This document shows, in pieces, positions 32,707 through 45,017 of a stretch of DNA of 64,000 bases (position 1 is its first letter; every line of letters begins with the position of its first letter). Under the pieces are notes generated by a model, which made no database searches, was not told where the DNA came from, and saw only the letters and a program-made list of their open reading frames with translations. The stretch is from positions 3,038,001 to 3,102,000 of the forward strand of contig OX637803.1 in assembly GCA_951802425.1 (NCBI GenBank), written 5' to 3'. The translations under genes were made by a program, and so were the position numbers. Source of the DNA: Clavaria fumosa. Its lineage: Eukaryota > Basidiomycota > Agaricomycetes > Agaricales > Clavariaceae.

Positions 32707-33062
32707 TATTTCGCATGTTTGTCACTGTCGTCTGTCAGGCCAAACGTTGATTTGTTTGCAATGCCAATTTTGATCGTCTCGTTTGCAATGCTGTTTTTTT
32801 AAAATATGCCAAGCAACTAGAGGATGAGCTGCTGTTTTGCTGATTAAAATGGCCCTGGGGAAAAGTACTACAGTCTGCTGGCATCACTTTGCACACCGTT
32901 TGTTGTTTCTTCACGCTGTACTGGAAATGGCACTGAAATCTTTAATTTAGAGCTTACAGAAACATTCTAGAATATGTAGGGATACCAAAGAGCATTTTTC
33001 TGTAATTTTAGGATGCTCACAGACAAGTGTAGCAATAAATTGAGAATTGGAGCCACAGAGGA
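32707..33062. other. Spacer
   Basis: An AT-rich interval with no supported gene; it lies between the H3-mimic gene and the convergent pogo remnant, so it probably contains both 3' ends. Confidence 0.4.
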
Positions 33063-34160
33063 CTACGCCGTACAAACGGTCACTCTGCACAGCCGTGGGA
33101 GCGTTTGCTCGTCATCATCTGAGCTCGCAACCTCTTCATCCTCATGCTCTCCAACAGCGTCTGGGTGCAACATTGAATCTTCTAACACTAGTTTTGGCTT
33201 CAGTGGGCACTTGGGTTGAGGCGGTAAGTCTTTTGCACGGACTTTTGCGACCCGCAATCTCTCACACTCCACCATCCATGCCTCGATATCCTGGTTGTAC
33301 AGGGCCATCATTGCCTTCCACTCAAGCTCGACCACTTGCTTTGCAGCTTTTTTACTCTTTCGCCCTGCGGCTCGCCTTGCCTTTGCAGCAGCTTCGTCCT
33401 CTTTCTTCTGGTTGTGTGCTCTTAGTTGTTCGCCAAACTCGGGGTCTGTTAAATGTCTTCCAAGGCCTCCGGGAAAGAGTGTAGCTCAGTCAGTCTTGGG
33501 TTTGTTCTCTTTATGCTGCGTTTTCGTGCCTCGTCCACCCACTACCGTGATACTCCCTGGTCTGAAGGGGGGTATCCACTCTCGTCCATTCCATACAAAT
33601 CTTCAGGTCTGATTTCTGTTCACAACAAACTTCTCCACCAGCTCCAACCAACATTTCTTGGTTTCAGGATTCAGGGCTCGTGCGCGTTGTGTGTCAAGCA
33701 GCTTGCTCCAGTGGGTTTGGAGCATGTCCCAACGTTGATCCAAGAACCGCCCTGCCCAGCTCCCTCCCATTTGTTCAGATCTAGTCCCAGGGCGGTTATT
33801 TCGGACCAGGTTTGCGTGTTGTTCAATGTCATTGGGAAGCTTCGATCTGCTGATTCCTTGATGCAGCTTACAATAACAGCTTCGCTTCTTCAGCAGGTGT
33901 GAGCTTCTGCTGCTCTTCATGTGCCTCTCGGATGCTCCTTCCCCCGTTACACCTGTTAATTATTGTTCTCCACTGAGACTCTATCCATATTCCTTCGCTT
34001 TTTGCCGCGCACTCCTGCGCATGTGGGACTCCTTTGTCTGCTCATGATGGTAGGCATCAACTGCGTCCTGCAGCTTTGTATCCTTGGCATGGCTCTTAAT
34101 TTGAGCTTTGACACGTTCTGACAGTGCTCGGTAGGGAATAGGAAGGCGAGTTCAGGCCGG
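33063..34160 (-). pseudogene. Decayed pogo/Tigger-type transposase with CENP-B HTH
   Basis: On the minus strand several frames together show the agaric pogo family order: a psq/CENP-B helix-turn-helix stretch (QTKESHMRRSARQKAKEYG, HEEQQKLTPAEEAKLLL), the second HTH (GSWAGRFLDQRWDMLQTHWS ... LDTQRARALNPET), the start of the DDE domain (YGMDESGYP, near 33,570), then an abrupt jump to the Lys/Ala-rich tail (KKEDEAAAKARRAAGRKSKK ... VRAKDLPPQPKCP). The bulk of the DDE catalytic domain is missing, and there are at least one frameshift and several stops. It is a dead transposon inside the giant element, and could instead be annotated as several short hypothetical genes. Confidence 0.7.
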
Positions 34161-34564
34161 AGGGTTCCGATGGAACGGGTTGACATGTGAAGAAGCATGC
34201 GTTTGATGCGCGCCGTCACGTTAAACGTTGATCCTGCTTTAGGACTCTCATTTTGCTTGGATTGCTTCCAGATGAGGGATGAGTTTATACAGGAATAAGT
34301 TCTATTTTGACTCAATCCAATCTTGAAGCCATAAAATGTGATGAAGTGGCAAAAATCTTGAAACAAAAGCGACCCAACTGGCTAATACGCATGTCACTTC
34401 TCATTGATTCATTCAATCCAGCTGAATTTGGCAAGAAGGTAGATATAATAGGTTGCAATCTCTAAAAAGAAATCACAAGGGATCTGGGCAAAAATAGGCG
34501 ATCTTTGCTATTGGTGTGTAAAGTGGTGGTGGTGTGCAAAGTGATGCCGGTAGATTGTATTTGA

Positions 34565-35919
34565 CTATGTTTTTTGGCTATAAATGCCCTGCGTCATCCA
34601 CCCAACGGCATCCTTTCCAAAATGTCTGAGAACTGCCTTCCTCATAAACATGGCGTAACATATGCAATCCCCTTCTCCCTAGCTGTCAACTTCATGTGTG
34701 AGCAAGTTGGCACAAAATGCCACAACTGTGCCGCTTGGATAATGAAGGTCTAGCCCAAGCTCCTTTAAATGCAGTGTGGCGTTTGAATAGCTGCCGACGG
34801 TGGTAAGCACATCATACCAAGCATGGCTTCCGTTTCTGTCAATGTGAGGCTTTGTTAACTGATTTGCCATGACGGAAATTCCAGTAAAGACGGAGGACCA
34901 AAGGGACGCCTTGTGATTCGTGAGCTCATCTTCTCTGAGTCTTGCCAATATCTCCTTTCCAGCCTGGTAAAGTTCTGGATGGGTAAGCTCCAGGACATCA
35001 TTCAAAATAGCCATAACTGCTTGAGAAGAGAGCAACCACAGCTCAGCTTCTTCGCTACTTAAGCTCACAGAGGGCTTCAGGGGCCATTTTTCTGTCTAAA
35101 GACCATGGGTTAATAATGAGGGCTAGGTGTAACAGTAAACCTGACCCAAATACCATGGCCTTGAGCAAACCATCCAGCTGAATAGGTCTCGACACCTGTT
35201 GGAAAGCTTCTGCTTGGATGGGCTTCTGCAAAATTGTTGGGGTCTTTCCTCCAGGAGACCTTGTTGTCTGCATGTGACGCTTTTACTTGCAAAGACATCT
35301 TCTTGGCAATATGGTGCGTTGATCTGAAGAGCTCCGCCTTCATGGATAAGGCTTTAGATATATCAGCCTTATAAAAGATTTAAAGATTTACCTGGCGATG
35401 AGGCAGCAGCAATCCTGGAAGATACCAGAGGATGATACGGCCTTTGCAGTCCACTACAGTGGCAGGCTGATCGGTGTGTCCCAACTTGGGGACTGGAAAT
35501 TTCGATCTTGAGTCATTTGAGGCAGAAGCATACTCTTCAATATCCCAGTCAAGGTAATCTATTCCTGGGCTCAGATGGGATAGGAGATGAATAAATGAGC
35601 TTACAGGCGTTGAGAAATGCAGATGCAATGACTTTCAGCAGCCTCCTTCGATCCTCTTGAGCTGGGGTACGATTTCGAGGACGTTTTTTTTTTCATTTTT
35701 GCTGACCTTTTGGAAATGGCTGCTATCCCTGCTGACGTCGTCAGATTTGAAAATGTAGAGAACAAGGACGTTATACTTGAATGGTGAAGGTAGGGCCTTG
35801 CTTGGGGACTGGTTTTGTAGCCTATACAAAAACTGCTCTTGAATGGAGAAAGCCTCCTCTGTTATTTTCATTCTTTTTTGGCATCTAGGAAGATCCCCAT
35901 CTGAACATATGTGATTCAT
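34565..35919 (-). pseudogene. Decayed TET/JBP-like 2OG-Fe(II) dioxygenase
   Basis: Minus-strand exons run from an ATG at 35,919 through WDIEEYASASND and VDCKGRIILWYLPGLLLPHR to the catalytic exon (about 35,090-34,565). That exon holds the iron ligands H-x-D (TKPHIDRNG) and distal His (LLTHEV), with LKELGLDLHYPSGTVVAFC between, the arrangement of the expanded basidiomycete TET/JBP group, which oxidises methylated pyrimidines. A TAG at 34,679-34,681 stands where Trp is expected two residues past HEV, and TGC (34,664-34,666) encodes Cys where the family has the 2OG-binding Arg (G-D-R-I-C-Y). Both fit single C-to-T type changes. One upstream splice junction also yields a stop. The assignment to TET/JBP rather than another 2OG family rests on motif recall. 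Confidence 0.65.
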
Positions 35920-36933
35920 TTTCTTTCAGGAGGAGGGGAGGGGCGGGAGAAATAGTGGCAGCAGAGATGGACCAGACAGGCTGTGACAAGCGCGGCGTAA
36001 ACCGTTTTGATCGTCGCACTCTTGCTTTTAGCCTTTTAGTCTTTAGTCTTTAAACAATTGCATCCCGTAAATGCGTCACGTGTCAAGTTGAATTGTTTAT
36101 TTATGGATATTTGGATTTAGGCCCAGCACCTAAATTCCCTTTTAAATTTCGGGATTCTCCGGCAGAGTTCAGGTACAACAAATCCAAGAGCCTGCAGTGG
36201 CAACGCTGTCATGCTGAGCAGGGCCCCCCTTGCCCACTCCTTTGTGCTTTGAATCTTATCTTGTCTTGGTAGGGAGGCCTAATACTGAGTATCTACTGAG
36301 TTTGGTCTTCATCCTGTGCCAAGAGAGTGATTTGTCTACTAATAATTCAACGACTACCCTCTCCCCCCCATTGAAAGGAAGGGCAGGACTCATGCCTGCA
36401 TAGGCCCTATGGTTCTGACAGTTTCTCAGATAGTGGAAAATATTCCAGTGCAGCAATCTATTATTAAGAGAGCTCTGGGACATGTGAAGAAGCGCGGTGC
36501 ATTTTAAGCCGGCATGTCGCAGCACATTTAGCTGATGGCAGTGCGGCCTACTAACCACTCTCTGCCGCCTCTCGCCGGCTCAAATTTACTTATAATAAAG
36601 TGACACCGGGACTTTTCTGCACTTATGTCCTAAATCTAAAACTGGGATGGCTAAATTTGCGCTCTGAAGCCCTGGAGCACAACGGAATGGCATAAAGTCT
36701 ACGTCACAGTAAGGCAACAGGTGTTTCTGTGGGTCCGAGGGTCATTTGATGAAGAATAGGTGCCCACCAATGCACCAGCCATGCCCTGCAAGCCTAAGAG
36801 TGAGTAAGCAGGACGCGGCGACGCGATCGCGAGGTCATGCATTGCGATTTTCTTTTCCACGCCTCTTTTTTTTGTGGAAAAAAGCCTGAGAGTCCAGATT
36901 GTCTGTGGAATTGGTGAGAATTTGTGGTCAGTT
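35920..36933. other. Spacer between the TET-like and JmjC-like units
   Basis: This interval contains a CACGTG at 36,077-36,082, upstream of the TET-like gene. The only frame of note is 36,256-36,558 (minus, 100 codons), with no recognisable domain. Nothing else was supported. Confidence 0.4.
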
Positions 36934-39900
36934 TTACTCCAAGAAAGATTTCTCAGAAAATGACATGCTGTCGTTTTGAGAGTGTGGCCTTTTAGGACGC
37001 AGGTCTGGCTCAGATTCGTCATCTCCCGCTCCACTGGCATCTTCGTCTTGCTCCTCTCCAGATGTCTGTGCATAGACTGGGTCGTTCAACAAATCTTGGA
37101 GCTCTGTCCAGACCTGAGACTCATCGCGGGGAAAGATATGGAACTTCGGGCCGTTCCAAATGAACCAGTGGCATTTGCTCGGATCGTCATTGAGAAGTTG
37201 CTCGAAGGAATGTAGAAGATCCTGCCATTCCTTGCGGATGTGGTCAAGAACAGCTGCGGTCACCTGTTTCGTCGTAATTGTAAGCGGCGCCTTCTCTTCC
37301 CATCTCTTCATGTAGAAACAGAGCGCGGCGCCGAATTGAATGAGCGATCTGTTGAAGAGATAACAAGGGTTTACCCCTTGATCTCCAATCTCCAAGACAT
37401 ATTGGCAGTTAAACCAGCTTTGAAAAATACGGTATCGCCACATCGCAGCATTTCGTTCTTCAAGAACCTCTGGATGAGATTTCTTGCCAGAGTGTTTTAG
37501 ACTGAGCGCCGTCGCAAACTCAAGCATATTTCCGACCATTATGACATCCAAGAGACCCTCTTGAGTTGTGACATCAGGAATGTGGGCAACTGTATCACTA
37601 AAGGCTAAAAACAATCTCAGATGGAATACTTTGCAATACAACAGGAAATACCATATTTTGATGCGCCACTGACGTAGTGCTCAACCCAGATGGCCATCAT
37701 CCTACTCAGGTATGTGCCTGTTGACTTGAGGTCCTGATTTGTGATGACCGGGTTAAGCACAAATGTGTGCAGGGTTGAAGCGCAGGTCAGAGCCATAGTC
37801 GATGCGGAGTAGAAATGCCGGCTGTAGACTATCATTGGCTCTGGACCAAGTACAAAGTGAAGTGTTCCAGGTTGCATGAAGCTGTTGGATTCTCAGTAAA
37901 TGAAGCATGTGGGAATTGCTGTGACTTACAAAACATCCCCTGTCTTCAAATGGATTGCCTCTGCCTGCAGAAACCCTTTCCCTGTGCTACAGGCACCCCA
38001 GCTGAGAGGGAAGGCATGCGTCGAAAAGATGTCACCATGGTGATCTTCCTTCTCTACATTTTCATGGCGACGTATCACCGCCCACCATTTCGAGCCTGAC
38101 ATGATAGTCGAAATGACTGCAAGACCAGAATCGTCAATGTGTGGCATGCTCATGGTACCACCAGTTGAAGCAAGTCCCCAAATCAGGTCCTCCTTGTCAG
38201 CTCGATTGCTGATGAAGCCATCCACTTTGCAAGTTTGATGATGAGCCCACTCGTGGGTTGCAAGAGCGCTGATTTGAGTGTATATCAGTCAAAATGTCAT
38301 GTCGATGCAGGGGTGGACATGCCTGAAGCGAGGTGGTGGGGGGAGACTGAGGTGGCCCATCGGGAAATCCAGGCCGTTTAAAATGCGACATTTTCCCTCA
38401 TCCCGCGTTGACTCCAGAAGGTCAGTGAGAGTACCAGTACGGAGGAGGTTTACGTCTGGGTCCTTGCGCATCTCTGCAACTGCAGAAGATGAATTAGAAG
38501 GATCACCTGAAGTACTATGCGTGACTCACCTTGGAAGACACATTTCTGGTGTAATGGGCCCAAAGTCGACAACCCCTCCTCATCAAAGTTCAAAGGTGTC
38601 ATGGGTGTGTTTGTGACCAGGATGTGACGGTGGCGGAAGATCTGTTGGACCTCTGTACTTGCCATCTTCATGAAATCTGCCCAGGATGTGACATATATGG
38701 CTGACCCCTTGGGGTCAAATATGGGGGACCTAGCAGCAGGAAAATGATGCTTGGGGACTCTATTGACATAACCTTCTTCCACCATTTCGATGATGTCACT
38801 CAACACAGGATACTCTTGGAATCCCTGCTCCATTTTGAGAGAGATCTTTGAAGAACAATATGTTTCAAACTCACTGAATCCTCTGTAGCAAAATGTTCAT
38901 ATAATGTTGGTTCATTATTGGGATTGGCATCAAACATCTTGACCTTAATCGCATGGTTCATCATCTTTATTGACATGTGAGATTAAAATGTTGGATGGTA
39001 GTCAAGACTTCACTCACCTTCGGGGGAGGTAGAGAATGTAGCTCCTCAGTCTTCTCACTGTCCTGAATGAAATATAAGATGAAATGATGCAAGGATGATC
39101 ATATTAGACATACCACTGTGAGATCAATAATAATTCGAACTGGCTTCACAGCTGACTTCTTCCCTGGAAACTTTCCCCAGCTCCTACTATTATCCTGTGG
39201 GGTCATTCCTTTCTCCTTTCTTGCTGCGGGCTCCTCATCTGACATCAACTCATCGTCGTCTTCCTTGTCTGAGGCTTGAAGTCGCAGTCTCTTCACCGCC
39301 TTTCGTACTGGATGACCAGATCGACTTTCTTCTTGGGGTTGTGGGGGCTTTTCCAAGACCTCCTCCTCTTCATTTGACTTGAATGCCAGTTCCTGTTCTG
39401 GCTCTTTCACTCCCTCACTTCCCTCAGCTGAAGCGACCCAACCCTTATCCCCATAATCTAGCATGGGAAAGATTGGCGCTTGCTCCATGGGACCAGGGTC
39501 AGGAGCAGTAATTGCGATTATGACTTTCCCTTGATCTCACATTCAGCTTTCTTCAGAGACCAAGAAAACAAAATTGCTTATGGGACTGGGAATACCAATC
39601 AATCTCAATTTCTGGACCTTGAAACTTTGTGTGTAGCTCTTGGAACTCAGCGATGAAGGTACTCAAAGCTGCTGAAGTGTCACCGGTAATGCTTGCCTGC
39701 ATGAGAGCCTTCCAGAGTGCTTTCTCCGTCAGACCCAAAAATGGTGGCTTTTCATTGCCAAGAGAAATTGCAGTCTGCGTTTCCAGCTCTGTGAACACTG
39801 TTTGATTTAAAACTGAAATGTGCTTACTGAAACTAAGTAACTGCGTCGGACTTGAAACCGTTCAAACCCTCTTGCAGACAGAGCAAAAAGAGGGGAGATG

Positions 39901-40989
39901 GCGACACAGTAATGGAAAAGCCCGCGCACATGCTCAAAGAGCATGGGACCCAGATTCTGATCTGTGAGCCTTGAGATAAGGCTTGCGGACATTGTAAGAC
40001 CCTCCCCCTCCAATTGTCTATGTGGAATGAGTTAATCGTGTAATGAGACAAGTACAACTCTGTTCTTACTCATTCAATATATTGACCCAGTCTTGGGTAG
40101 ATTCAGCAAAATCGGCGGCACCATTCTGAAACATTGTTAGTAGTAGTTGTGGTAGTTCACTCATTACTAACCAATCCAAACCAGGTGATGGCAAAGGCCA
40201 TCATCTCAAAGTTGAGCAGGAGGGTTTTGACTTTAATGTCTCGCATTCGCTCGAGCCCGCTGCCAAGGAACTTCACCGTCTTGATGAGGCGCTGCTGGTC
40301 TGTGGTTGGGTTGGCTGGAAGCACACTAAAGTATGTGGCTGGATTTTGAAGAGGATCCATGCTTTGAAAACCATGAGATCCCTGGGCCTTCTGAATCGGC
40401 TTGACCCAATCTTTTATCATCGCAATAAACTAAAAGATATAAGATACTTGGACAAGGGCAGGGAATTTGACACACCTCTCGAACCCTCTTTGGGACTTGT
40501 GGAAACTCAGAGCGAGGGCTCAACTGAACAGGACAAACTTCATTTCCTAAGGCAAACACCAAACGGTCCAATAGCGAATGGCGAAAAATGAAATGGGCAG
40601 CACCCATCAGAGCGGACGTGTCATGCTTGCCCCATTTGCCTTCACTCATTATGTCAGCAAAAGGGGCGCAAAAGTACTCATTGACCGCCTTCTCCTTCTT
40701 GATTGCAGTGCGTCCTGGATGCATGCCAAAATTATCTAAAGATTGGGCAATTAACTGTCAATAAACTTTGATCAGAACATGAGCCCAAGTTTATATATAT
40801 GTATTCAACCTTGCAAAGTGAAACTTGTTCTTCTCCAATGTTTGGATGGTTTCCCAGCCAAGTCGCAACGTTATCTTCGAGGGGTCCAGGTTGGGAGATG
40901 ACATTGGTCATCCAGGGATACCTCTTGAAGACTGTGCTGGCACGGATGGTCTCTGGGTTGAAGATCGTAAGAGATTTTGAAGTGGACAT
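36934..40989 (-). CDS. JmjC-like dioxygenase cargo gene
   Basis: A multi-exon minus gene starting MSTSKSLTIFNPETIRA at 40,989. Early exons encode a helical domain (LMGAAHFIFRHSLLDRLVFA, RDIKVKTLLLNFEMMAFAIT). A charged, Ser/Glu/Lys-rich linker with basic nuclear-localisation-like patches follows (39,490-39,120). The C-terminal half shows a JmjC-like core: MPHIDDSGLAVIS (H-x-D, near 38,140), SGSKWWAVIRR (a Lys/Trp strand as in many JmjC folds), TGDVLYMQPGTLHFVLG (distal His, near 37,860), then an acidic tail ending at 36,934. Such enzymes demethylate lysines or hydroxylate proteins; the substrate here is unknown. I saw no stop inside the long exons, but exon borders are approximate. The promoter shares an 18-nt motif with the KDZ core genes. 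Confidence 0.6.
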
Positions 40990-42058
40990 GGTGAGTTCAA
41001 GTAAAACGATATACTTGATGGTGGTGGCAGTGCCTGGGATCCCAACTGTTACAGGTCACATCACATGTCACATTTGGGAATATGAACTTGTTGTCATCTC
41101 GGTGAGTGGACTTGCCAATTTTTACTTTAGTAGGTTTGACAAGGTCTTCATGTTACAAAGTATTAGCACTAGCAGTTAACCCGTGCTATGCCACAGTTGA
41201 TGCACTTAAAGTTTACGTAAGTCGTCACTCAATCGTAACAGCAACGATGACAAAGCGCGTGCGACATCTACCCTGTGTAAAACTAAGACGTAGACCCACT
41301 CGGTGGTGGCTGTTCCTCCACCCTACTGGTCTTGAGACGCTTCGAATTCGATGAACCAGTCCGAGAAAAATTGAATTTGAGTTTGCTGGGACTCATGTCA
41401 ATGTAACCGAAGCATTCAAACTAACGTCTTCCGTCTCAAAGCCATAGATTCCGCAGTAGAGTCATGGTGTTCCCACATCCAAGACCAGACTGAAATATGC
41501 AGTAGAGCAATAAAGCAAAGCAGAAGGAGTGGCACAAAAAGGAAAGCAGAAAAAGTTTGAGACAATGAAATGAGTGAGTAGAGGGCAAGCAAAGACCCCA
41601 AAAGGAAACAGAGGGATAAATGAAAGGAAAGGCAGAACCAGACAGCTGAGTGAGTAGAGTATATGCATGTCGAGCGCGACGCCATCACGTGTTGGCACCA
41701 CGTGCTTTTGACGTTTGACTTTGACGTTGGTCTCGCACGTGATACCAACCTTCCTTTGTAGTATAGATGTGCTTCTGCTCAGCATCATGCTGTGCATGTG
41801 CTCGGAGTGAGACATTAGTCATTGTCAATGCCCATCCCCCAAATGTGGTGGGCTCATATTGGTTGTATCCCAAAAGGCATCAATATGGCAGGGAACCTGG
41901 TATGCAATGAATGCACATATTCTGTGCATAGACTTGTTTCCTAGTTCAATCCTACAAAGTATGGGAAAAACTTTGGGCCATTGAAAGCTTTGCTAACACC
42001 GTTGTCCTTGTCACTCGTCTTTATCTTCTGCAAGTGTCTCAACGGTTTCCTTGACAGA
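40990..42058. promoter_or_regulatory. Upstream region of the JmjC-like gene
   Basis: This region holds TGGGATCCCAACTGTTAC at 41,045-41,062, about 55 bp before the JmjC-like ATG, and TGTCACATTTG at 41,076-41,086; both are shared with the accessory/Ulp1 promoter. It also has three CACGTG hexamers (41,686, 41,699, 41,736). No supported gene in the rest; minus frames at 41,416-41,873 overlap each other and lack domains. Confidence 0.45.
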
Positions 42059-42856
42059 CCGCCGGAGCTCATTACCATCCATTTCAATTGGAGTAAGCAA
42101 TGGTTTTTGAGTTGCTTCACTGTGATGGGGAAACGTTGTCAATCTGAATTGCTCCTTGGAGTGTGTTGTGTACCCAGGTATTTTGTTTTCAGACCATGTG
42201 TTTGCTGATTCCTCGGCCCTTATGACATTATTGACACTTGAATTTAGCTTATCATGCAGACTACATACTCCATGAATCCCCATGAGTCTCCAGGAAAGTT
42301 TGCTTTCACAGACAGAACAAAAGCCTCATACTGTTGCCTACTCCAGTAATTGGAGTCTTGATCAAACAGCAGATGGAGTTGCTGAAAGAATGCATGTCCT
42401 AGACATATTATTTTTAGATCATGACAGGAAAAGGTGCATAGGGTACATACCTTCTTCAGTCTTTCCCAAGAAATTTGACACATGCGATTGCATTGGGCGA
42501 ACAAGATTCACATCCAAAAGCATTACGATGTGATGCCCTTTCGTATCTGGGTGGCTCATCTAATATGATCAGCAGTTGAAATGTAGCGGCTTGTGAAGAC
42601 TGACTTTACATGCATATGCATCCCTTTCCAAGCGCAGCATTACCTGTGGGAATCCAACTCCTGTCAAAGTCATTGTGGCCCTTCCACAAACCAGTTAGTT
42701 GAACAAGTCGAAGCAGCAGTGGCCCTGCATAGAGATCAAGAGCAGGAAAGCTTACATGGCCCCCTGGACTTGAAGTGAAGCAACCAGAGAGTCTGGGCGG
42801 CTGACCTTTTGACCCACACGAACAGCAAAACAAGGAAGGATGAGTGGTGAAGACAT
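42059..42856 (-). pseudogene. Truncated Ulp1-type gene (right arm)
   Basis: Inverted copy of 21,403-22,200: the 5' exons up to the IEMDGNELRR segment, after which the sequence diverges and a stop occurs at 42,011. All catalytic residues (His, Asp, Gln/Cys) lie beyond the break, so it cannot be an active protease. Confidence 0.85.
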
Positions 42857-43050
42857 AACTGATGCGCAAGTCACAGTACGTGAGTATTGGTCACAAATGT
42901 GACAGTAACAGTTGGGATCCCAGGTGTTACAATGTCACAGACTCACGTGAAGCAAGTTGCGCTTTGCCTCCTCACGTGACACACGCCGCTTCTCTTTCGA
43001 CATTTGATCCCCACTATTTCACTGCTGAAACAACCCCACCAGCTTGGAAA

Positions 43051-45017
43051 ATGACACGTTGGACCACCCAAGAATATACCAAGATACTCACAGACAGCCT
43101 TGCAGGCTACAAAGAAGCAAACTCAAAAGGCAGAGCACGTATTGTCAAAGAAATCAAAGCGAAAATCAGGGATGCAGCCCAGAATGATCACAAGAACATT
43201 CCAGATGACCTAACCACAGTAACATAGAACCATTTTACCCATCTCCTTGCTTGATTTTTGATTTTGTGTCATCCTAGAAAATTCGCAACTGGCTACATAA
43301 CAATCGTAGATCTGTGGCCAGAGAAGAAGGCTCTTCTGATTCAGGAGGTGATTACTACCAAGGGCTCCAGTTCAGCAACAGAAAGAGGTGGACCCTCCAA
43401 AGCATTGTGGAACATCACGAGAAGGAGAAAATCAACAACAGGGCAGAGGAGCTGTCGAATGCTGAAAGAGGATCAGCCCAATTCCTTGGCTCATACCGTC
43501 GTGCTAGGACTGAGATTTGCAACAGCCTAAGCCAGCAGGACCATCAACAATACTTGGCATTGGTGGGTAAATGGAACGCAGAGCCTGTTCCAGTCAAGGT
43601 GCAGAGAGAGTCAGTGTCTCAATTGTTGCCCTATCAACCACAGTGGCTCAGCCTCTTCTGGAAGATTGGCTTCAAGCAAGTTCATGCAGCAGGCTCTCAA
43701 CTTTGTGCGATTTGCAAAGGAACAGATGGGTGCTGAAGTCTTTATGTTGGCTGGCTGGCAAGATGAAAGGGGAAATATCAAGAAGGCAAAGTGGGTCTCA
43801 GAGATCTGCCTACGCAACTATTTAATTAATACAATCCTGCTCTAGGATTCAGACTCCTGGGCCTGTGACTGGTAGCTTCAAGGATCAATTCAATAAGGTT
43901 GGAGTTGAGGTTTGGCAGGAGTGGGATAAGTATCTGGCTGAGACATGGAATGGTAAGCAATCATCCTGAGCCACAGTTGCAAATTTTACTAACAGGGATT
44001 CAGATGAGGGAGGAAGGGGGCATCACATTGATCAGGAGGAGATGCTTTCAAAAAAGCAAACAGATGCCAGCGTACCATGGAATCTGCCCACTGATGATGA
44101 GGGATGGCCTGTTCTCCCTTTGGAACTGAATCTACCATTGCCCCAACTGAAAGAAATCTTGAGGTCATTTTTGACCATCACTTATCGTATGTCTCTCTTG
44201 CACCTCATTTTAGTCCATTTTTGAAATAAAGCCTTAAAAATACAGGCAACACAACCAAAAACAAGAAGGTTGCTGTTCCTTGGCTTCTGATAGCTGATCA
44301 GCCACACAAATTCATTGCAAAGGAATATCTTCCAGATGGCTTGCAGATCCGGGAGCCTTCAAAAATGCACTATGTGGATGTCAGGCACCTCTGTGATTTT
44401 CTCTGTCATCGTCAGACGCTTGGCCAAAAGATATTCCGGTTTCAGCATGTCCTTCCACAGCATCTAAGAGGGAAGGCATCAAGGCCACTGGTCAGCCATC
44501 ACCAAGGATCTGAAGAAGAACCTTCATTGTCATCTGACAACAGGGTGAAGAGGCTGTCTCTCAAGAAGGGGAAGGCACAAGAAGATTGTGTCTATATCAG
44601 TACTGAGTGAGTGTTTTCATGTCATCATTATCATCAATGCACTTTTTAATTGTATAAAGTGAGGAATCTGGCTCACAGGAGTCAGATAATGATGGGCAGA
44701 GTGATGATGGGGATGATGATAGGGTCAATGCTTCTGTTCCCCCAACCACTGATGCAGAAGAATCCAGTCTGTGGAAGAAGGTGGATATTGAACAGTGTGA
44801 TGGTGCTGAGGGGGTTGGGGTAGAAAGTGGTGATCATCCTGCCACTCATGTGGTAGTTGAGATCCATAATGAGGCAGAACCCAGCCTACAGAAAAGGAGA
44901 TGGGTGGGGGGTGAAAAGGATGAGGAAAGGTCCAAGTCACTATATAGGACCAGGGCCAGACAGAGGGCCTCCATGGATGCAAAGAAACAGGTACTGCGAC
45001 CAAGGAGGAATGGTTGA
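43051..45017 (+). CDS. KDZ-element accessory protein (right copy)
   Basis: Inverted copy of 19,242-21,208 with the same start (MTRWTTQEY) and stop (TGA 45,015-45,017) and almost identical coding blocks. One visible difference is a CpG transition in the MQQALNFARFAKEQ region (GCGCGA versus GTGCGA). Retention of two apparently intact copies, when the adjacent protease is truncated in one, suggests either recent duplication or continuing gene conversion. Function unknown; see the left copy for domain comments. Confidence 0.7.
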
